DNA of 64,000 nt from Prevotellamassilia sp. (GTDB lineage: Bacteria; Bacteroidota; Bacteroidia; Bacteroidales; Bacteroidaceae), in the NCBI GenBank assembly GCA_009775705.1, contig VSQE01000002.1, positions 1-64,000 of the forward strand, written 5' to 3'. Positions 24,714-34,339 of this stretch are shown one piece after another. The number at the start of each line of letters is the position of its first letter. The stretch's first letter is position 1. The notes beneath the pieces are model-generated. The model was not told where the DNA came from, did no database searches, and saw only the letters and a list, made by a program, of their open reading frames with translations. The position numbers were made by a program, and so were the translations under genes.

Positions 24714-25960
24714 ATACCCTGTCTGTTCTTTTCCTACAGATCAATCTCGCTTGGGCGGCAGGCTACCTGCTCTACCGTCTGTGTCGCGGCAAGGACACGT
24801 TTTTCCGGCTGCGCCGCTGCCTTTTGCTGGGAGTGGGCATTTTCGCCCTCGCCTTCCCGTGGTTGTCGGCCCACTGGCCCGCGCGCCTTCTTCACGACAT
24901 GGGCGATGGAAACATTCCCGAAATACGGTTGCAGCCTGTAGGCATATCGCCGGATCCGGCAACCGACCTTTCCGTTTCCGACTGGCTATGGACGGCCTAC
25001 GCAGCCATCGCCGCGGTCCTGCTGCTGAGAATCGCCGTCCGCGTCGGCTCCTTCATCCGGTTCGCGCGCCGCTGCCCGAAGGAATCACAAGGCGGGCAAC
25101 ACTTCCACCGGCTACCCGAAGGAATGTCGCCGTTTTCCTTTTTCGGGCGGATGTTCCTGCCCGCATCTGTAGCGAAGTCGCCTTACGCCACCTCCGTCAT
25201 CGCCCACGAGAGCGTGCATATCCGGCAGCATCATTCTGCCGACATGCTGTTCCTGCAAACCGCTTGCGCCGTGTTCTGGCCCAATCCTGCGGTATGGCTC
25301 ACGCTGCACGAGATGCTGGAGCTGCACGAATATCTGGCCGACGAAGAAGCCATGTCCGCCGTCTCTCCGCGAGAGTACCAGCTGGCTTTGCTCGGAATCT
25401 CTTCAAACAAGGTTGCAACACCCCTTACCAATAACTTCAATGTCTTACCCCTTAAAAAACGAATCAAAATGATGACTACCCAAAAAACATCCATCCTCTG
25501 GCAGACGAAATATCTGCTCCTCGTTCCCGCCAGCCTGTGCCTGCTGGCATTCGGCCACACGGCATTTGCCGCCCCGGGCACTGCTGAACCCGACCGGACC
25601 TCCCTGACGGCCGCACAGGGCCACAACGACAACCTGCCCGACAACGCCTCGGCAGACGTACCGGCCCGGTACGCGAAAGGCGAAGCCGCCCTCATGCAGT
25701 TCATCGCCTCCAACACCAAGTACCCTGCAGATGCCATGAAAAAGAACATACAGGGCACGACAGTCATCGGGTTTACCGTGGACAAGACAGGCCGCGTCAC
25801 AGACGTCAAAGTGAAAAAATCGCTCAGCCCGTCCTGCGATGCCGAAGCCGTCCGCGTGGTGAAGCTGATAAAGGATTTCATCCCTGCGAAAAAGAACGGG
25901 AAGCCCATCGCCGTAAAGATGGTACTCCCCTTCCGCTTCGCTATGCAGCCGGGCTCATAG
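24710..25960 (+). CDS. M56 family metallopeptidase (BlaR1-like) with TonB C-terminal domain
   Basis: 416 residues. Several N-terminal membrane helices surround a cytoplasmic protease domain with the zinc motif HESVH (His166, Glu167, His170) and ELHEYLADEEA as the third-ligand region. After a further hydrophobic segment (about 262-285) comes a TonB/energy-transducer C-terminal domain (YPADAMKKNIQGTTVIGFTV, VDKTGRVTDVKVKKSL). This M56-TonB fusion replaces the penicillin-sensor domain of BlaR1. It is paired with the BlaI gene and likely cleaves it on an unknown signal. Confidence 0.9.
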   Translation: MNTLSVLFLQINLAWAAGYLLYRLCRGKDTFFRLRRCLLLGVGIFALAFPWLSAHWPARLLHDMGDGNIPEIRLQPVGISPDPATDLSVSDWLWTAYAAIAAVLLLRIAVRVGSFIRFARRCPKESQGGQHFHRLPEGMSPFSFFGRMFLPASVAKSPYATSVIAHESVHIRQHHSADMLFLQTACAVFWPNPAVWLTLHEMLELHEYLADEEAMSAVSPREYQLALLGISSNKVATPLTNNFNVLPLKKRIKMMTTQKTSILWQTKYLLLVPASLCLLAFGHTAFAAPGTAEPDRTSLTAAQGHNDNLPDNASADVPARYAKGEAALMQFIASNTKYPADAMKKNIQGTTVIGFTVDKTGRVTDVKVKKSLSPSCDAEAVRVVKLIKDFIPAKKNGKPIAVKMVLPFRFAMQPGS

Positions 25961-26105
25961 AACGGGGGGAGGCCGGCAACATGACCGGCAGCGCCCCTAT
26001 GCGCACATCCATTAAAATTAAACATCAATATTTCACTCTGTAACACCTTCCTCCGGCCTGCGTTGGGAAACGCGGGCCGGATTTCCGTTACGCCCGAAAC
26101 GCAAA

Positions 26106-26140
26106 GGATGCTGTGCCGTAACCGGCACAGCATCCTTTTT
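26106..26140 (+). terminator. Terminator between the M56 gene and the AspT-type transporter
   Basis: A 13-bp perfect stem GGATGCTGTGCCG with CGGCACAGCATCC around a TAAC loop, followed by TTTTT on the plus strand and by TTT on the minus strand, where it lies 22 bp past the transporter stop. It may serve both convergent genes. A weaker GC hairpin precedes it at 26053-26080. Confidence 0.85.
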
Positions 26141-26161
26141 ATCATGTCCGTCTCCACGCGG

Positions 26162-27880
26162 TTACGCCGCCGGCGAACAGAAGAACAGCAGCACGAGCTG
26201 CGCCATCAGGATACGCAGGAACATGGCCAGCGGATAAACCGTAGAGTAACCTACGGCCGGAGCGTCGTTGCCGGCAGTCTGGTTGGCAAAAGCCAGCGCA
26301 GGAGGGTCGGTATTGGAACCGGCAATGAGACCCATCAGCGTGAAGTAGTTCAGCTTCATCCGGAGACGACCTATCACGCCGATGATGAGGATGGGGATGG
26401 TCGTGATGAGGAAACCGGTCCACACATAGGTGATGCCGTCGCCGTTTGTCACGGTCTCCCAGAACGTGGCGCCGGCCTGGATTCCCACACTGGCGAGGAA
26501 CAGGATGAGACCTACCTCACGCAGCATCAGATTGGCCGAGGTGGACGTGTAGGTATTGATTTTGTAACGGTAGCCGAAAGCGCCGATGAGGATGGCCACC
26601 ACCAGCGGACCGCCGGCCAGACCGAGTTTCACCGGAATGTCCACACCGGGGATGGGAATGGGAATCTGCCCTACGATGATACCCAGCAGGATGCCGAAGA
26701 AGATGGCGCCCACGTTGGGATGGTCGAGGCGCTTCACGCTCGAGCCGATGGCGTTCTTCACATGCTCGATGTTCTCCTCCGAACCGGTGACAAGGATGCG
26801 GTCACCCACTTGCAGGCGCAGGTTGCGGTTGGCGAAAAGCTCCATGCCGTTACGCGTCACACGCGTCACATTCACCCCGTAGATGCTGTTGAAATGCAGC
26901 TGTCCGAAGGTCTTTCCGTTGATCTCGGGTTTCGTGATGACCAGACGATGGGAAACATACTTGGTCTTGTCGATGTCCGCCGTCCAGTCCTTCGACAGAG
27001 CTTCGCCCATCAGGACGGTGATAGGCTCAGCTTCGTCCTCGGCACAAACGAGATGCACCTCCATGCCTATCTCAAGCTTCGTCTCTCCGTTGGGGATAAA
27101 CAATTCTCCGTCGCGGATGATGCGCGATACCACGAACTCACGGTTCAGGAAGGTGTGGAGATCCCGGAGCGTGCGTCCCACAACGGCCTGGTTGGTCACA
27201 CGGATGACAAGGTGCTTCGGAGTGGCGTGAGGATTGCTTTCCTGCTCGTTGTGCAACTGCTCCTGCTCTTTCTCCAGGCTGATGCGGCAGATGTAGCGAA
27301 TGAGTATCGTAGAAAGAATGATACCGACAACACCCAGCGGATAGGCACAGGCATAACCGTTGGCAATGGCCGGCACCTCCTCCGCTCCGAAGAGGGTGGG
27401 CAGCACGCCATTGGCCGCACCGAGACCGGGCGTGTTGGTCACGGCACCGTACATGACGCCCACCATCATGGGCAGCGCCGTACGGTCGCTGGTGTCGAAG
27501 CAGAGGAAATAAAGGATGAGCATGACCGCCACATTCAGACAGACAAGCCCCACGGTAAGCATGTTCATGCCCAGTCCGCCCTGGCGGAAAGTGGCGAAGA
27601 AGCTCGGACCCACCTGCAAGCCTATGCAATAGACAAAAAGGATGAGGCCCAGTTCCTTGACAAAGTCGATAGTGGCCTTCTGTCCGGCATGGTCTATGCC
27701 GAACTGGTTGAAGATGTGTCCGGCCACGATACCGGCGAACAGCACAAACGTAACGCCGAGCGCCACGCCTCCGAATTTGATTTTTCCCAGCTTCACACCG
27801 ATGCTGATCACAGCGGCATACAGGATGACGATGTGTGCGATGGAAGCAGGATCGGACAAGATTTTAAGAAACCATTCCAT
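26162..27880 (-). CDS. AspT/YidE-YbjL family transporter with two TrkA-C domains
   Basis: 572 residues from MEWFLKILSDPASIAH; an upstream extension to 28018 is rejected because it has no family similarity and the promoter lies in it. Two membrane halves each contain the AAE-type repeat (GRLRMKLNYFTLMGLIAGS, and TNTPGLGAANGVL), with a cytoplasmic insert of two TrkA-C/RCK domains (VIRVTNQAVVGRTLRDLHTF and VTRNGMELFANRNLRLQVGD). Related to the aspartate:alanine exchanger AspT; the substrate here is unknown. Confidence 0.9.
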   Translation of the reverse strand: MEWFLKILSDPASIAHIVILYAAVISIGVKLGKIKFGGVALGVTFVLFAGIVAGHIFNQFGIDHAGQKATIDFVKELGLILFVYCIGLQVGPSFFATFRQGGLGMNMLTVGLVCLNVAVMLILYFLCFDTSDRTALPMMVGVMYGAVTNTPGLGAANGVLPTLFGAEEVPAIANGYACAYPLGVVGIILSTILIRYICRISLEKEQEQLHNEQESNPHATPKHLVIRVTNQAVVGRTLRDLHTFLNREFVVSRIIRDGELFIPNGETKLEIGMEVHLVCAEDEAEPITVLMGEALSKDWTADIDKTKYVSHRLVITKPEINGKTFGQLHFNSIYGVNVTRVTRNGMELFANRNLRLQVGDRILVTGSEENIEHVKNAIGSSVKRLDHPNVGAIFFGILLGIIVGQIPIPIPGVDIPVKLGLAGGPLVVAILIGAFGYRYKINTYTSTSANLMLREVGLILFLASVGIQAGATFWETVTNGDGITYVWTGFLITTIPILIIGVIGRLRMKLNYFTLMGLIAGSNTDPPALAFANQTAGNDAPAVGYSTVYPLAMFLRILMAQLVLLFFCSPAA

Positions 27881-27938
27881 AATTAATTTATTGTTGTTTG
27901 TTTTGATTGTGTTCCAGGTCAAACAAGCTATTCTTGTG

Positions 27939-27969
27939 CAAAAATAAGAATTATTTAACAACCCGCAAA
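27939..27969 (-). promoter_or_regulatory. Promoter of the AspT-type transporter
   Basis: TTTG (27969-27966), 19 bp, TATTTTTG (27946-27939) on the minus strand. The leader would be about 50 nt. The promoter lies between repeat copy C and the gene, so the gene does not need the repeat's own promoter. Confidence 0.75.
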
Positions 27970-28127
27970 AAAAATTATCGAAAAGGCTTTGTCCCGCTCC
28001 CCAAACACACATCTCCACCGGCAGCTCCCGACAGGGACTATGAAGGAAGCATGCCGGAATTTTTTGAAAAAACTTTATGTACGTATTTTAACATACCTGT
28101 TCAAAGTTTAACTTGCGAGGTTTTCGG

Positions 28128-28211
28128 AAAACGAACGGGAACGGACCTTTTTTGAAAAACATAGTATCTTTTTTGAACAAGATAGGACCTTTTTTAAAAA
28201 AGATCGGATGT
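28128..28211 (-). repeat. 21-bp iteron array, copy C
   Basis: Units on the minus strand start at 28211, 28190, 28169 and 28148. The third, AGATACTATGTTTTTCAAAA plus one A, is identical to the third unit of copy B and to the unit in copy A. The second, AGGTCCTATCTTGTTCAAAA plus A, is nearly identical to the fourth unit of copy D, so unit order differs between copies. Confidence 0.85.
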
Positions 28212-28230
28212 TTTTTTCACGTTAAGCGAC

Positions 28231-28277
28231 GAAAAAAACCGCCCATCAGGCGGCTTTTCAGGGATCTTCTACTTTGC
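28231..28277 (-). ncRNA. Predicted ~46-nt RNA of repeat copy C
   Basis: Driven by TTTG (28314-28311), 20 bp, TATATTTG (28290-28283). It would contain CAGCAAAGTAGAAGATCCCT and end at CCGCC-tgatg-GGCGG followed by seven T. The stem differs in sequence from copies B and D but still pairs. Confidence 0.6.
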
Positions 28278-28398
28278 TGGTGCAAATATACAATATCCGC
28301 GGGCGAAATCCAAATGTTAATTAACCTACGTTTACATTCGGACAGAAACGCCTGCTTTCCTTATCGCCGCCAAACGTGAAACGACGCGGGAGCCCTCT

Positions 28399-28549
28399 TC
28401 GGCCCTGAGCATGTCGCACCGGGAGGGGGGGAGAGGCATTAACATTAATTATTCCCGAATATTTTCCCCTCTCTATTTTCTTTTGTTATTTTGCAGTGAG
28501 AACACTTGTTGTCAGACATTCCATTACAATCTAAAGAAGAATTTCCGTC
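28399..28549. other. Leader region of the 28550 gene
   Basis: Short AT-rich spacer between repeat copy C and the secreted-protein gene. A possible -7 element (TTATTTTG, 28486-28493) is the only signal seen. Confidence 0.4.
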
Positions 28550-29197
28550 ATGAAAAGAATCCATTTGCTTCTGGCGTTTTTCTGCTGTATATGCTGGTCA
28601 CTTTCCGCCCAACAGCAACAGAAGGACCTGCGTTCAAAGAATCCCTTTGTATTCAACGAGTTCAAAGATGCGAAAGTGCTTCAGACATTCGGCCGCTCCA
28701 CCAAGGCCAAGGCCAACATCCTGCTGAAGAATGCCTCGCTCTGCTTCATGCAGGACGACAAAATCATGGAGGCCTATACGCAGAACGTCATCGGCGTGGA
28801 GTTCGACAGTGTGAAATACATGAAAGTCAACGATATGATGGGGCGCGTCGTAGCCTCCAAGGGCTATAACCACCTGCTTTGCGTCACCACAGTGGACATG
28901 GCGAAATACAAAGCCGAGACCGAAGGCGGAGACAATCTGCCCTTTCTGGAAATCACGGATGTGGGAGCCTTTTTCGAGATTGACGGGGAGAAATTCGAGT
29001 TTGACAAAGGACTGCCCCTGAAACAAAAATACTACTTCCTGTTGAAAGGCACCGTCGTACCGGCCAATGAGACACAGATCAAAAAACTGGTGCGGCCGGA
29101 GATGAAGAAAGCCTTCAAAACGCTCATGGGCGACCGCTGGTGGAGCTGGAGTGACGAGAAATCGCTGACGCAACTGATGCCCTACCTGCCCGACTGA
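28550..29197 (+). CDS. Secreted hypothetical protein
   Basis: 215 residues with a clear signal peptide (LLLAFFCCICWSLSAQ, cleavage near residue 22). The mature part is rich in beta-strand-like segments: FVFNEFKDAKVLQTFGRSTK, NASLCFMQDDKIMEAYTQNV, YYFLLKGTVVP, ending DRWWSWSDEKSLTQLMPYL. No domain was recognised. Likely periplasmic or outer-membrane associated. It is convergent with menA, with only 15 bp between stops and no terminator in the gap. Function unknown. Confidence 0.8.
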   Translation: MKRIHLLLAFFCCICWSLSAQQQQKDLRSKNPFVFNEFKDAKVLQTFGRSTKAKANILLKNASLCFMQDDKIMEAYTQNVIGVEFDSVKYMKVNDMMGRVVASKGYNHLLCVTTVDMAKYKAETEGGDNLPFLEITDVGAFFEIDGEKFEFDKGLPLKQKYYFLLKGTVVPANETQIKKLVRPEMKKAFKTLMGDRWWSWSDEKSLTQLMPYLPD

Positions 29198-29212
29198 GCA
29201 GAAGATGAGGAG

Positions 29213-30100
29213 TCACAGCAACAGGGAGAGCGTCACAAGAAACCCGAAAACCAGCATATTGCGAGAGGTAAGACCCAAAATGGCATTCAGCCCGCGCCCC
29301 TCGAAAATGGAAACCATGCGGCGCCACGCGAAGTAATGGGCCGCCACATAAATCAAGGGGAGCACCGCCGTCCAACCATGGCCGTAGAACGCCAACACAG
29401 CCACACAGGCATAGCCGGCCAATCCCTGCAACAGATAGAAACAGCGGCCGAAAGGCTCGCCCAGCGTGACAATGAGCGTCCGTTTGCCCGAGAGACGATC
29501 CGTATCGCGGTCTCGGTAATTGTTGAGCACCAGCAACGTATCGGTCACCAGTCCGCAGGCGGCAGCCATCCAGCCCACCTCAGCATTCAGTTGGCCGGCC
29601 TGCACATAATAGGTTCCGGCCACGGGCACGATGCCGAAAAACACCCACACCAGCACATCGCCCATACCACAATAGCTCAGCAGCGTGGTATAGAGAAAAG
29701 CAAAGACCACACACAGCAACCCCATCCCCAGCAACAGCAGCGGTGAAGAAGCCATGCTGAGCAGTGCCATGCCGAAAAGACCGGCCAGAAGCAAGGCGAC
29801 GAAAATGCCCCGGCGCATGGCTCGGGGCGAAATCCAGCCCTGCGCACAGGCCCGCTCCGGCCCCAAACGGTCCTCGCGGTCCGTACCCTTCAGAAAATCA
29901 TAAAGATCATTGATATAGTTGGCGGCAATCTGCATGAACGTGGCGAAAAGCACACAGCATAGCGCCGCCCGCAGCACAAAACGGCCGTGAGAGAAAGCCA
30001 GTGCCGAAGCCATCGCCACAGGGAGCAAGGCCGCCGGCAGCGTCTTGGGACGGGCGGCCAGAAACCATGCCCGCAACGAATTTTGTCCAACCTTTTTCAT
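29213..30100 (-). CDS. menA: 1,4-dihydroxy-2-naphthoate polyprenyltransferase
   Basis: 295 residues, UbiA-type prenyltransferase with eight or nine membrane helices. The start WFLAARPKTLPAALLPVAMA and the prenyl-diphosphate motif NYINDLYDFLKGTDREDR are diagnostic; the second Asp-rich motif is LVLNNYRDRDTDRLSGKRT. It attaches the polyprenyl tail to DHNA in menaquinone synthesis at the inner membrane. Other men genes are absent from the window. A TAACTTTG element lies eight bases before the ATG, so the mRNA may be nearly leaderless. Confidence 0.95.
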   Translation of the reverse strand: MKKVGQNSLRAWFLAARPKTLPAALLPVAMASALAFSHGRFVLRAALCCVLFATFMQIAANYINDLYDFLKGTDREDRLGPERACAQGWISPRAMRRGIFVALLLAGLFGMALLSMASSPLLLLGMGLLCVVFAFLYTTLLSYCGMGDVLVWVFFGIVPVAGTYYVQAGQLNAEVGWMAAACGLVTDTLLVLNNYRDRDTDRLSGKRTLIVTLGEPFGRCFYLLQGLAGYACVAVLAFYGHGWTAVLPLIYVAAHYFAWRRMVSIFEGRGLNAILGLTSRNMLVFGFLVTLSLLL

Positions 30101-30108
30101 ACAGGCGG

Positions 30109-30116
30109 CAAAGTTA
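30109..30116 (-). promoter_or_regulatory. menA -7 element
   Basis: TAACTTTG on the minus strand, eight bases before the menA ATG; transcription would start about 2 nt before the start codon. Confidence 0.6.
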
Positions 30117-30200
30117 AGACAAAACCTTCTACCTGAAAAACTGTTTTTTCAGATATTTCAAATTCTTTTAAACGATACTTGCTATTCTGACGAAAAAGCG

Positions 30201-30208
30201 TATCTTTG
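30201..30208 (+). promoter_or_regulatory. GH20 gene -7 element
   Basis: TATCTTTG with an expected start near 30214 and a leader of about 60 nt before the ATG at 30276. Confidence 0.65.
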
Positions 30209-30275
30209 CACACGGCCCCAAAATATATCCACCGGCTAAAATTCAATTCATTATACACAAAGAAACCATTTCACT

Positions 30276-33200
30276 ATGAGAATCAAGTTTTATGGGTTAC
30301 TCCTGTTGCTGGCACTCTTGCCGGGCCTTGCACAGGCACAGGATTTTGTCAACCTGACACCGAAACCCAAGAAAATGACCGTAGGGCAGGGAGAGCTCGT
30401 GCTGCCCGAGAGTTTCGAAATCAGCACCGAAGGGCTGACAACCGAAATGACAGCCGAAGTACAAAAATTCGCCGAGGCTTTTAACGCCGCCTCGGGCTGC
30501 CGTGCCACCATCTCAGGCAATGCGCCCGACGCCCTGCTGAAAGTGTCCGCCACCACAACTGAGGCCGTAGGCGAAGAAGGCTACAAACTGGAGGTGACCC
30601 CGTCGGGGGCCAACATCCAGGCCGCCACCCCCGCCGGACTGTTCTTCGCCTTCCAGACCGTAAAGAAAATACTGCCCGCCAACGTCATGGCCGGAGTTAA
30701 GGACGCGAAAGTGACCAAATACTCCCTGCCGGCCGTAAACATCACGGACGAGCCCCGCTTCGGCTACCGCGGCTTCATGCTCGACGTAGCCCGCCACTTC
30801 TTCACGGTAGAGGACGTGAAACGCATGATCGACGTAATGTCCTACTACAAGATGAACCGCTTCCACTGGCATCTCTCCGACGATCAGGGCTGGCGCGTGG
30901 AAATCAAGAAATATCCCAAACTGACCGAAGTGGGAAGCATCGCCCCCAATTCACGTTTCACGGACATGCAACTCGGACAGTACTGGATCAACCGTCCCTA
31001 CGGCCCCTATTTCTACACACAGGAGGAGCTCAAAGACGTGGTGGCATACGCCAAAGAGCGCCACATCGAGATCATCCCCGAGATTGACATGCCCGGCCAT
31101 TTCGTTGCCGCGATGGCTTCCTATCCGGAATACAGCTGCAACCCCGAGGGCAGCCACATCATCTGGAGCGACGGAGGCATTTCGAGCGATGTGCTGAACG
31201 TTGCCAACCCCGCCGCCGTACAGTTCGCTAAGGACATCCTGAGCGAGATCATGGAGATATTCCCCTACGACTACATCCATATCGGCGGAGACGAATGCCC
31301 CACCTCCGCATGGCAGAACAACGCGGAATGCCAGGCGCGCTACCGCGAGCTGGGACTGACCAACTACCGCCAGCTACAATCGCACTTCATTAAGGACGTG
31401 GGCAGTTTCATCAAGGAGAAGGGACGCAAGGTCATTGTCTGGAACGAGGCCATCTCGGAAGAAGGCGCCGACACCAAACTGATCCAGGATCTGGACGCCC
31501 TCGTCTTCTGCTGGACAGTGGGCACGGCAGCCGCCGGAGCCAAAAAAGCAGCAGAGCTGGGACTGAACAATGTTTACACTCCGTGGGGACCCTACTACAT
31601 CAACCGCAAACAGGACCCGAACGACCCTCCCGGCGCGGGTGACGGTTCGGACAACGTACAGAAGACGTACAACGAGGTGCCCGTACCTTCCGGCATCTCC
31701 GCGGCCCTGGCCAAACACTACACCGGTGTGCAGGGCACCTTCTGGACAGAACACGTGTCGGACCGCACTTACATGGAATATCTGGCCCTGCCCCGCCTCA
31801 TCGCCGTGGCCGAAGCCGGATGGACACCGCAAGCCCGCAAGAACTTCGCCGACTTCCAGAAACGCATGACGGCCGACAGCGTCCTGCTCAACTACAACAA
31901 CTACAACTACTGCCGCCACTTCTACCTGAACAACACCACTCCCGAAATAGTATACCCGAAGACTTCCACGGAAACAGAGAAGCACTACTACCGGATGGTG
32001 ACGCGGGCCACGGCCGATGCCACCCGCGCCGGAAGCTGCATCGAACTGCTGCGCGAAGGCTCGCCCCTCATCGGGAAATGGAGCGGCAAAGGCGCTGCCG
32101 CGAACACGCTCTGGACCAATGCCGTACAAGATGAAGAGAATGCCGACTGGCAACTCTGGGCCTTGGAGGAAGACGCCGCCAACCCAGGCCATTACGCCTT
32201 GGTGTGCAAAGCCCTTCCCGAAGGTTCTGTCAACCCTGTCCCCACAGCCAGCTCCACGGCAGGCCGCTGGAAATACGATACCGACAAGAAGAATTATGAC
32301 TTCATCCTCGGCGACAACGGTTACGGACAGGCCGACGGTGCCTACCACTACAGCATCCGCAGCTCGAAGATCACCGGGGTCTGGATGAACGGCGCCCTGA
32401 GCGGACAGGGCTATGCCGTCAATGCCTACAGCAATCCCGCCGACGGGAACGGTGGCATCTGGTCGTTCCGTCCCCTGAAAAGCGAAGGCCCCGCAGAACC
32501 CGCTTTCGACTACCTGACCGAAGGAAAGACCTACGTAATCGACAACTCCGTCGATACGTTCAAAGGCATCTCTATCAGCGACAACGGTACCTCGGGCTAT
32601 CTGACGCACAACAATGCCGACTGGAGCGACAACGTTTGGGTGGTGACAAAAAGTACGGTCAACGCCGACAACACACAATCCGTACAGCTGAAAAACCTTC
32701 AGACCGGACGCTATATCGGCGCCCCGGCCGCAAACGCCTCGGGAACAGCCGCCTACCCCGTAGCCATAGGAACTACACCGGCCGACATCGTCATCTCCGT
32801 CAATCCGAAAGAAGGTGACTTCGCCTTGAGCATCAACGGAAAAAAACTGTTTCCCCTGCCCTACACCTCGTCCACACTGCCGGGTGTGATCAGCTCCGGC
32901 TCGAACATCAGCGGCTCCAATGCCGTGCGGCCGATGGGCGCGGCATGGACAATTACGGAAGTGCGCCCCGTTTCCTACGTATGCAAAAGCGAAAACGGCA
33001 AGGAGCTGGGAACGTTCCGCCGCGGCCTGCCCGTGAACGCCAGCGCGGAAGACTTCATCCCCGCCATCGAGAACCACTCGGTAATTTCCAGCCAACAGAA
33101 GGACGAGAATACCATCGAGGTGACCTACCTCCGCAACGCCTACTCCGTGACGACCATCTGCAAAGACGGCTACGGTGCCCTCATCTCTGTCGGAAAAACC

Positions 33201-34118
33201 ACTTGCCCCGTAGGCGAAAATTTTACGGTGAGCCTGCCCGAGCATCAGTATTATACTCTTGAAAATTCCGACCACGAAAACGGAAGCAGCTTCACACCCG
33301 AGGCCGACATCACCGTCACGGCCATCTATTCTTCGGAAGCATACAACGGTGTGAAGTCTCTCGGACAGGCTGTCACCACACTCGAAGACGGCCACAGCTA
33401 TGTCATCTACGACAACTCTCCTGCCAACAACGGCGGACGCAAAGGTTTCCGCAACGTCAAACCGAACAGTCTGACAGTGAACCGCAGCACGAGAATTGAA
33501 GAAGCCAACCCCTACCACACCTGGACGCTCGAAGCCAGCGGCAATGGTTTCAAGGTAAAGAACAGCTATCTGGGCAAATATGTCCCCCTGCTCTCGAACA
33601 GCCAGCCCGCAACGCTCAAGGCCACGGGCGGAGTGTTTACCTTCAGCCGCAACGCCGACGGCGAATCCTGGCAGATCAAAGGCAGCAACAACACCTGCTG
33701 GGACGGTCTGGAAAACGGCAACCTCGTAGGATGGAACGCCCCGGGACATCCTTACATCATCTACGAATACTTTGTGCAGCCCTATTTTGAAGTACTGACC
33801 GAAGCTGTCGACACGAAAGGAAACATTCTGGGCAGCGACAAGGCTCTGGTAAAGGCCGGCAGCAGCTACACGCTGACCACCGGACTATACGAAGGCTACA
33901 AACTGAAAGAGGTTCAGGGCGACGAAGGGCTCACCTCCGTAGGCAGGAACATGAAAGTCACAGTAGTCTACGAGAGCGAACAGACCGGAATAGGCCAAAC
34001 GGGCACGGAGGCAGGCCACAAGCCCTCCTCCATCTACGACCTGAGCGGCCGCCGCGTCAGCCACGTGTCGAAAAGCGGCATCTACATCATCAACGGACAC
34101 AAGGTGCTGGTAAGATAG
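30276..34118 (+). CDS. Secreted GH20 beta-N-acetylhexosaminidase with T9SS tail
   Basis: 1280 residues. Signal peptide at about 1-22 (LLLLALLPGLAQAQ). A GH20b-type N-terminal domain (about 30-150) precedes the catalytic barrel (about 155-530): FHWHLSDDQGWRVEIKKYPK, EIIPEIDMPGH and the catalytic Asp339-Glu340 pair in HIGGDECPTSAW. Past residue 560 come trefoil- or lectin-like and beta-sandwich modules, then a C-terminal sorting-like tail (IYDLSGRRV, GIYIINGHKVLVR). It removes terminal beta-GlcNAc/GalNAc from glycans outside the cell. First of three adjacent secreted hydrolase genes. Confidence 0.95.
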   Translation: MRIKFYGLLLLLALLPGLAQAQDFVNLTPKPKKMTVGQGELVLPESFEISTEGLTTEMTAEVQKFAEAFNAASGCRATISGNAPDALLKVSATTTEAVGEEGYKLEVTPSGANIQAATPAGLFFAFQTVKKILPANVMAGVKDAKVTKYSLPAVNITDEPRFGYRGFMLDVARHFFTVEDVKRMIDVMSYYKMNRFHWHLSDDQGWRVEIKKYPKLTEVGSIAPNSRFTDMQLGQYWINRPYGPYFYTQEELKDVVAYAKERHIEIIPEIDMPGHFVAAMASYPEYSCNPEGSHIIWSDGGISSDVLNVANPAAVQFAKDILSEIMEIFPYDYIHIGGDECPTSAWQNNAECQARYRELGLTNYRQLQSHFIKDVGSFIKEKGRKVIVWNEAISEEGADTKLIQDLDALVFCWTVGTAAAGAKKAAELGLNNVYTPWGPYYINRKQDPNDPPGAGDGSDNVQKTYNEVPVPSGISAALAKHYTGVQGTFWTEHVSDRTYMEYLALPRLIAVAEAGWTPQARKNFADFQKRMTADSVLLNYNNYNYCRHFYLNNTTPEIVYPKTSTETEKHYYRMVTRATADATRAGSCIELLREGSPLIGKWSGKGAAANTLWTNAVQDEENADWQLWALEEDAANPGHYALVCKALPEGSVNPVPTASSTAGRWKYDTDKKNYDFILGDNGYGQADGAYHYSIRSSKITGVWMNGALSGQGYAVNAYSNPADGNGGIWSFRPLKSEGPAEPAFDYLTEGKTYVIDNSVDTFKGISISDNGTSGYLTHNNADWSDNVWVVTKSTVNADNTQSVQLKNLQTGRYIGAPAANASGTAAYPVAIGTTPADIVISVNPKEGDFALSINGKKLFPLPYTSSTLPGVISSGSNISGSNAVRPMGAAWTITEVRPVSYVCKSENGKELGTFRRGLPVNASAEDFIPAIENHSVISSQQKDENTIEVTYLRNAYSVTTICKDGYGALISVGKTTCPVGENFTVSLPEHQYYTLENSDHENGSSFTPEADITVTAIYSSEAYNGVKSLGQAVTTLEDGHSYVIYDNSPANNGGRKGFRNVKPNSLTVNRSTRIEEANPYHTWTLEASGNGFKVKNSYLGKYVPLLSNSQPATLKATGGVFTFSRNADGESWQIKGSNNTCWDGLENGNLVGWNAPGHPYIIYEYFVQPYFEVLTEAVDTKGNILGSDKALVKAGSSYTLTTGLYEGYKLKEVQGDEGLTSVGRNMKVTVVYESEQTGIGQTGTEAGHKPSSIYDLSGRRVSHVSKSGIYIINGHKVLVR

Positions 34119-34151
34119 CTCTCTGGCACATCTTTTTTTGAATACCACGCA

Positions 34152-34191
34152 GCAGGCATCCCGATAGTTTCGGGATGCCTGCTACCTTTTT
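34152..34191 (+). terminator. Terminator after the GH20 gene
   Basis: GCAGGCATCCCGA (34152-34164) pairs perfectly with TCGGGATGCCTGC (34170-34182), followed by TACCTTTTTCC. It suggests that the GH29 gene is transcribed separately. Confidence 0.85.
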
Positions 34192-34339
34192 CCTCTGTTC
34201 TCTCTTGATGCTTTCTCCGGAAAATGAAGGAGAAAGCAGATTTTTTAAAATTCACCCATCATTTCTTATAATATATAACTATTATATTCATTTTTAAAAG
34301 TATCTTTACAGCCAAATCACAATCAAACATATACAGTAT

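Larger units (their letters stand above)
28080..28398 (-). repeat. Dispersed repeat, copy C
   Basis: Full copy on the minus strand. Reading from 28398 downwards: CGTTTCACGTTTGGCG, GTCCGAATGTAAACG, GTTAATTAACATTTGG, TATATTTGCACC, short transcribed region, terminator at 28231-28257, CGCTTAACGTGAAAAAAACA linker, 21-bp units, then CGTTCCCGTTCGTTTTCCGA and CAAGTTAAACTTTG. It lies upstream of the AspT-type gene in the same direction and divergent from the gene at 28550. Confidence 0.92.

Noticed and set aside
26063..27886. A 607-codon plus-strand frame opposite the AspT-type transporter
   Set aside because: It is the antisense of a well supported membrane protein gene; its translation is His/Gly/Arg-rich without family motifs. 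High GC leaves antisense frames open.
31374..33749. A 791-codon minus-strand frame opposite the GH20 gene
   Set aside because: Val/Gly-rich antisense product of a GC-rich gene; no domain recognised and no promoter.
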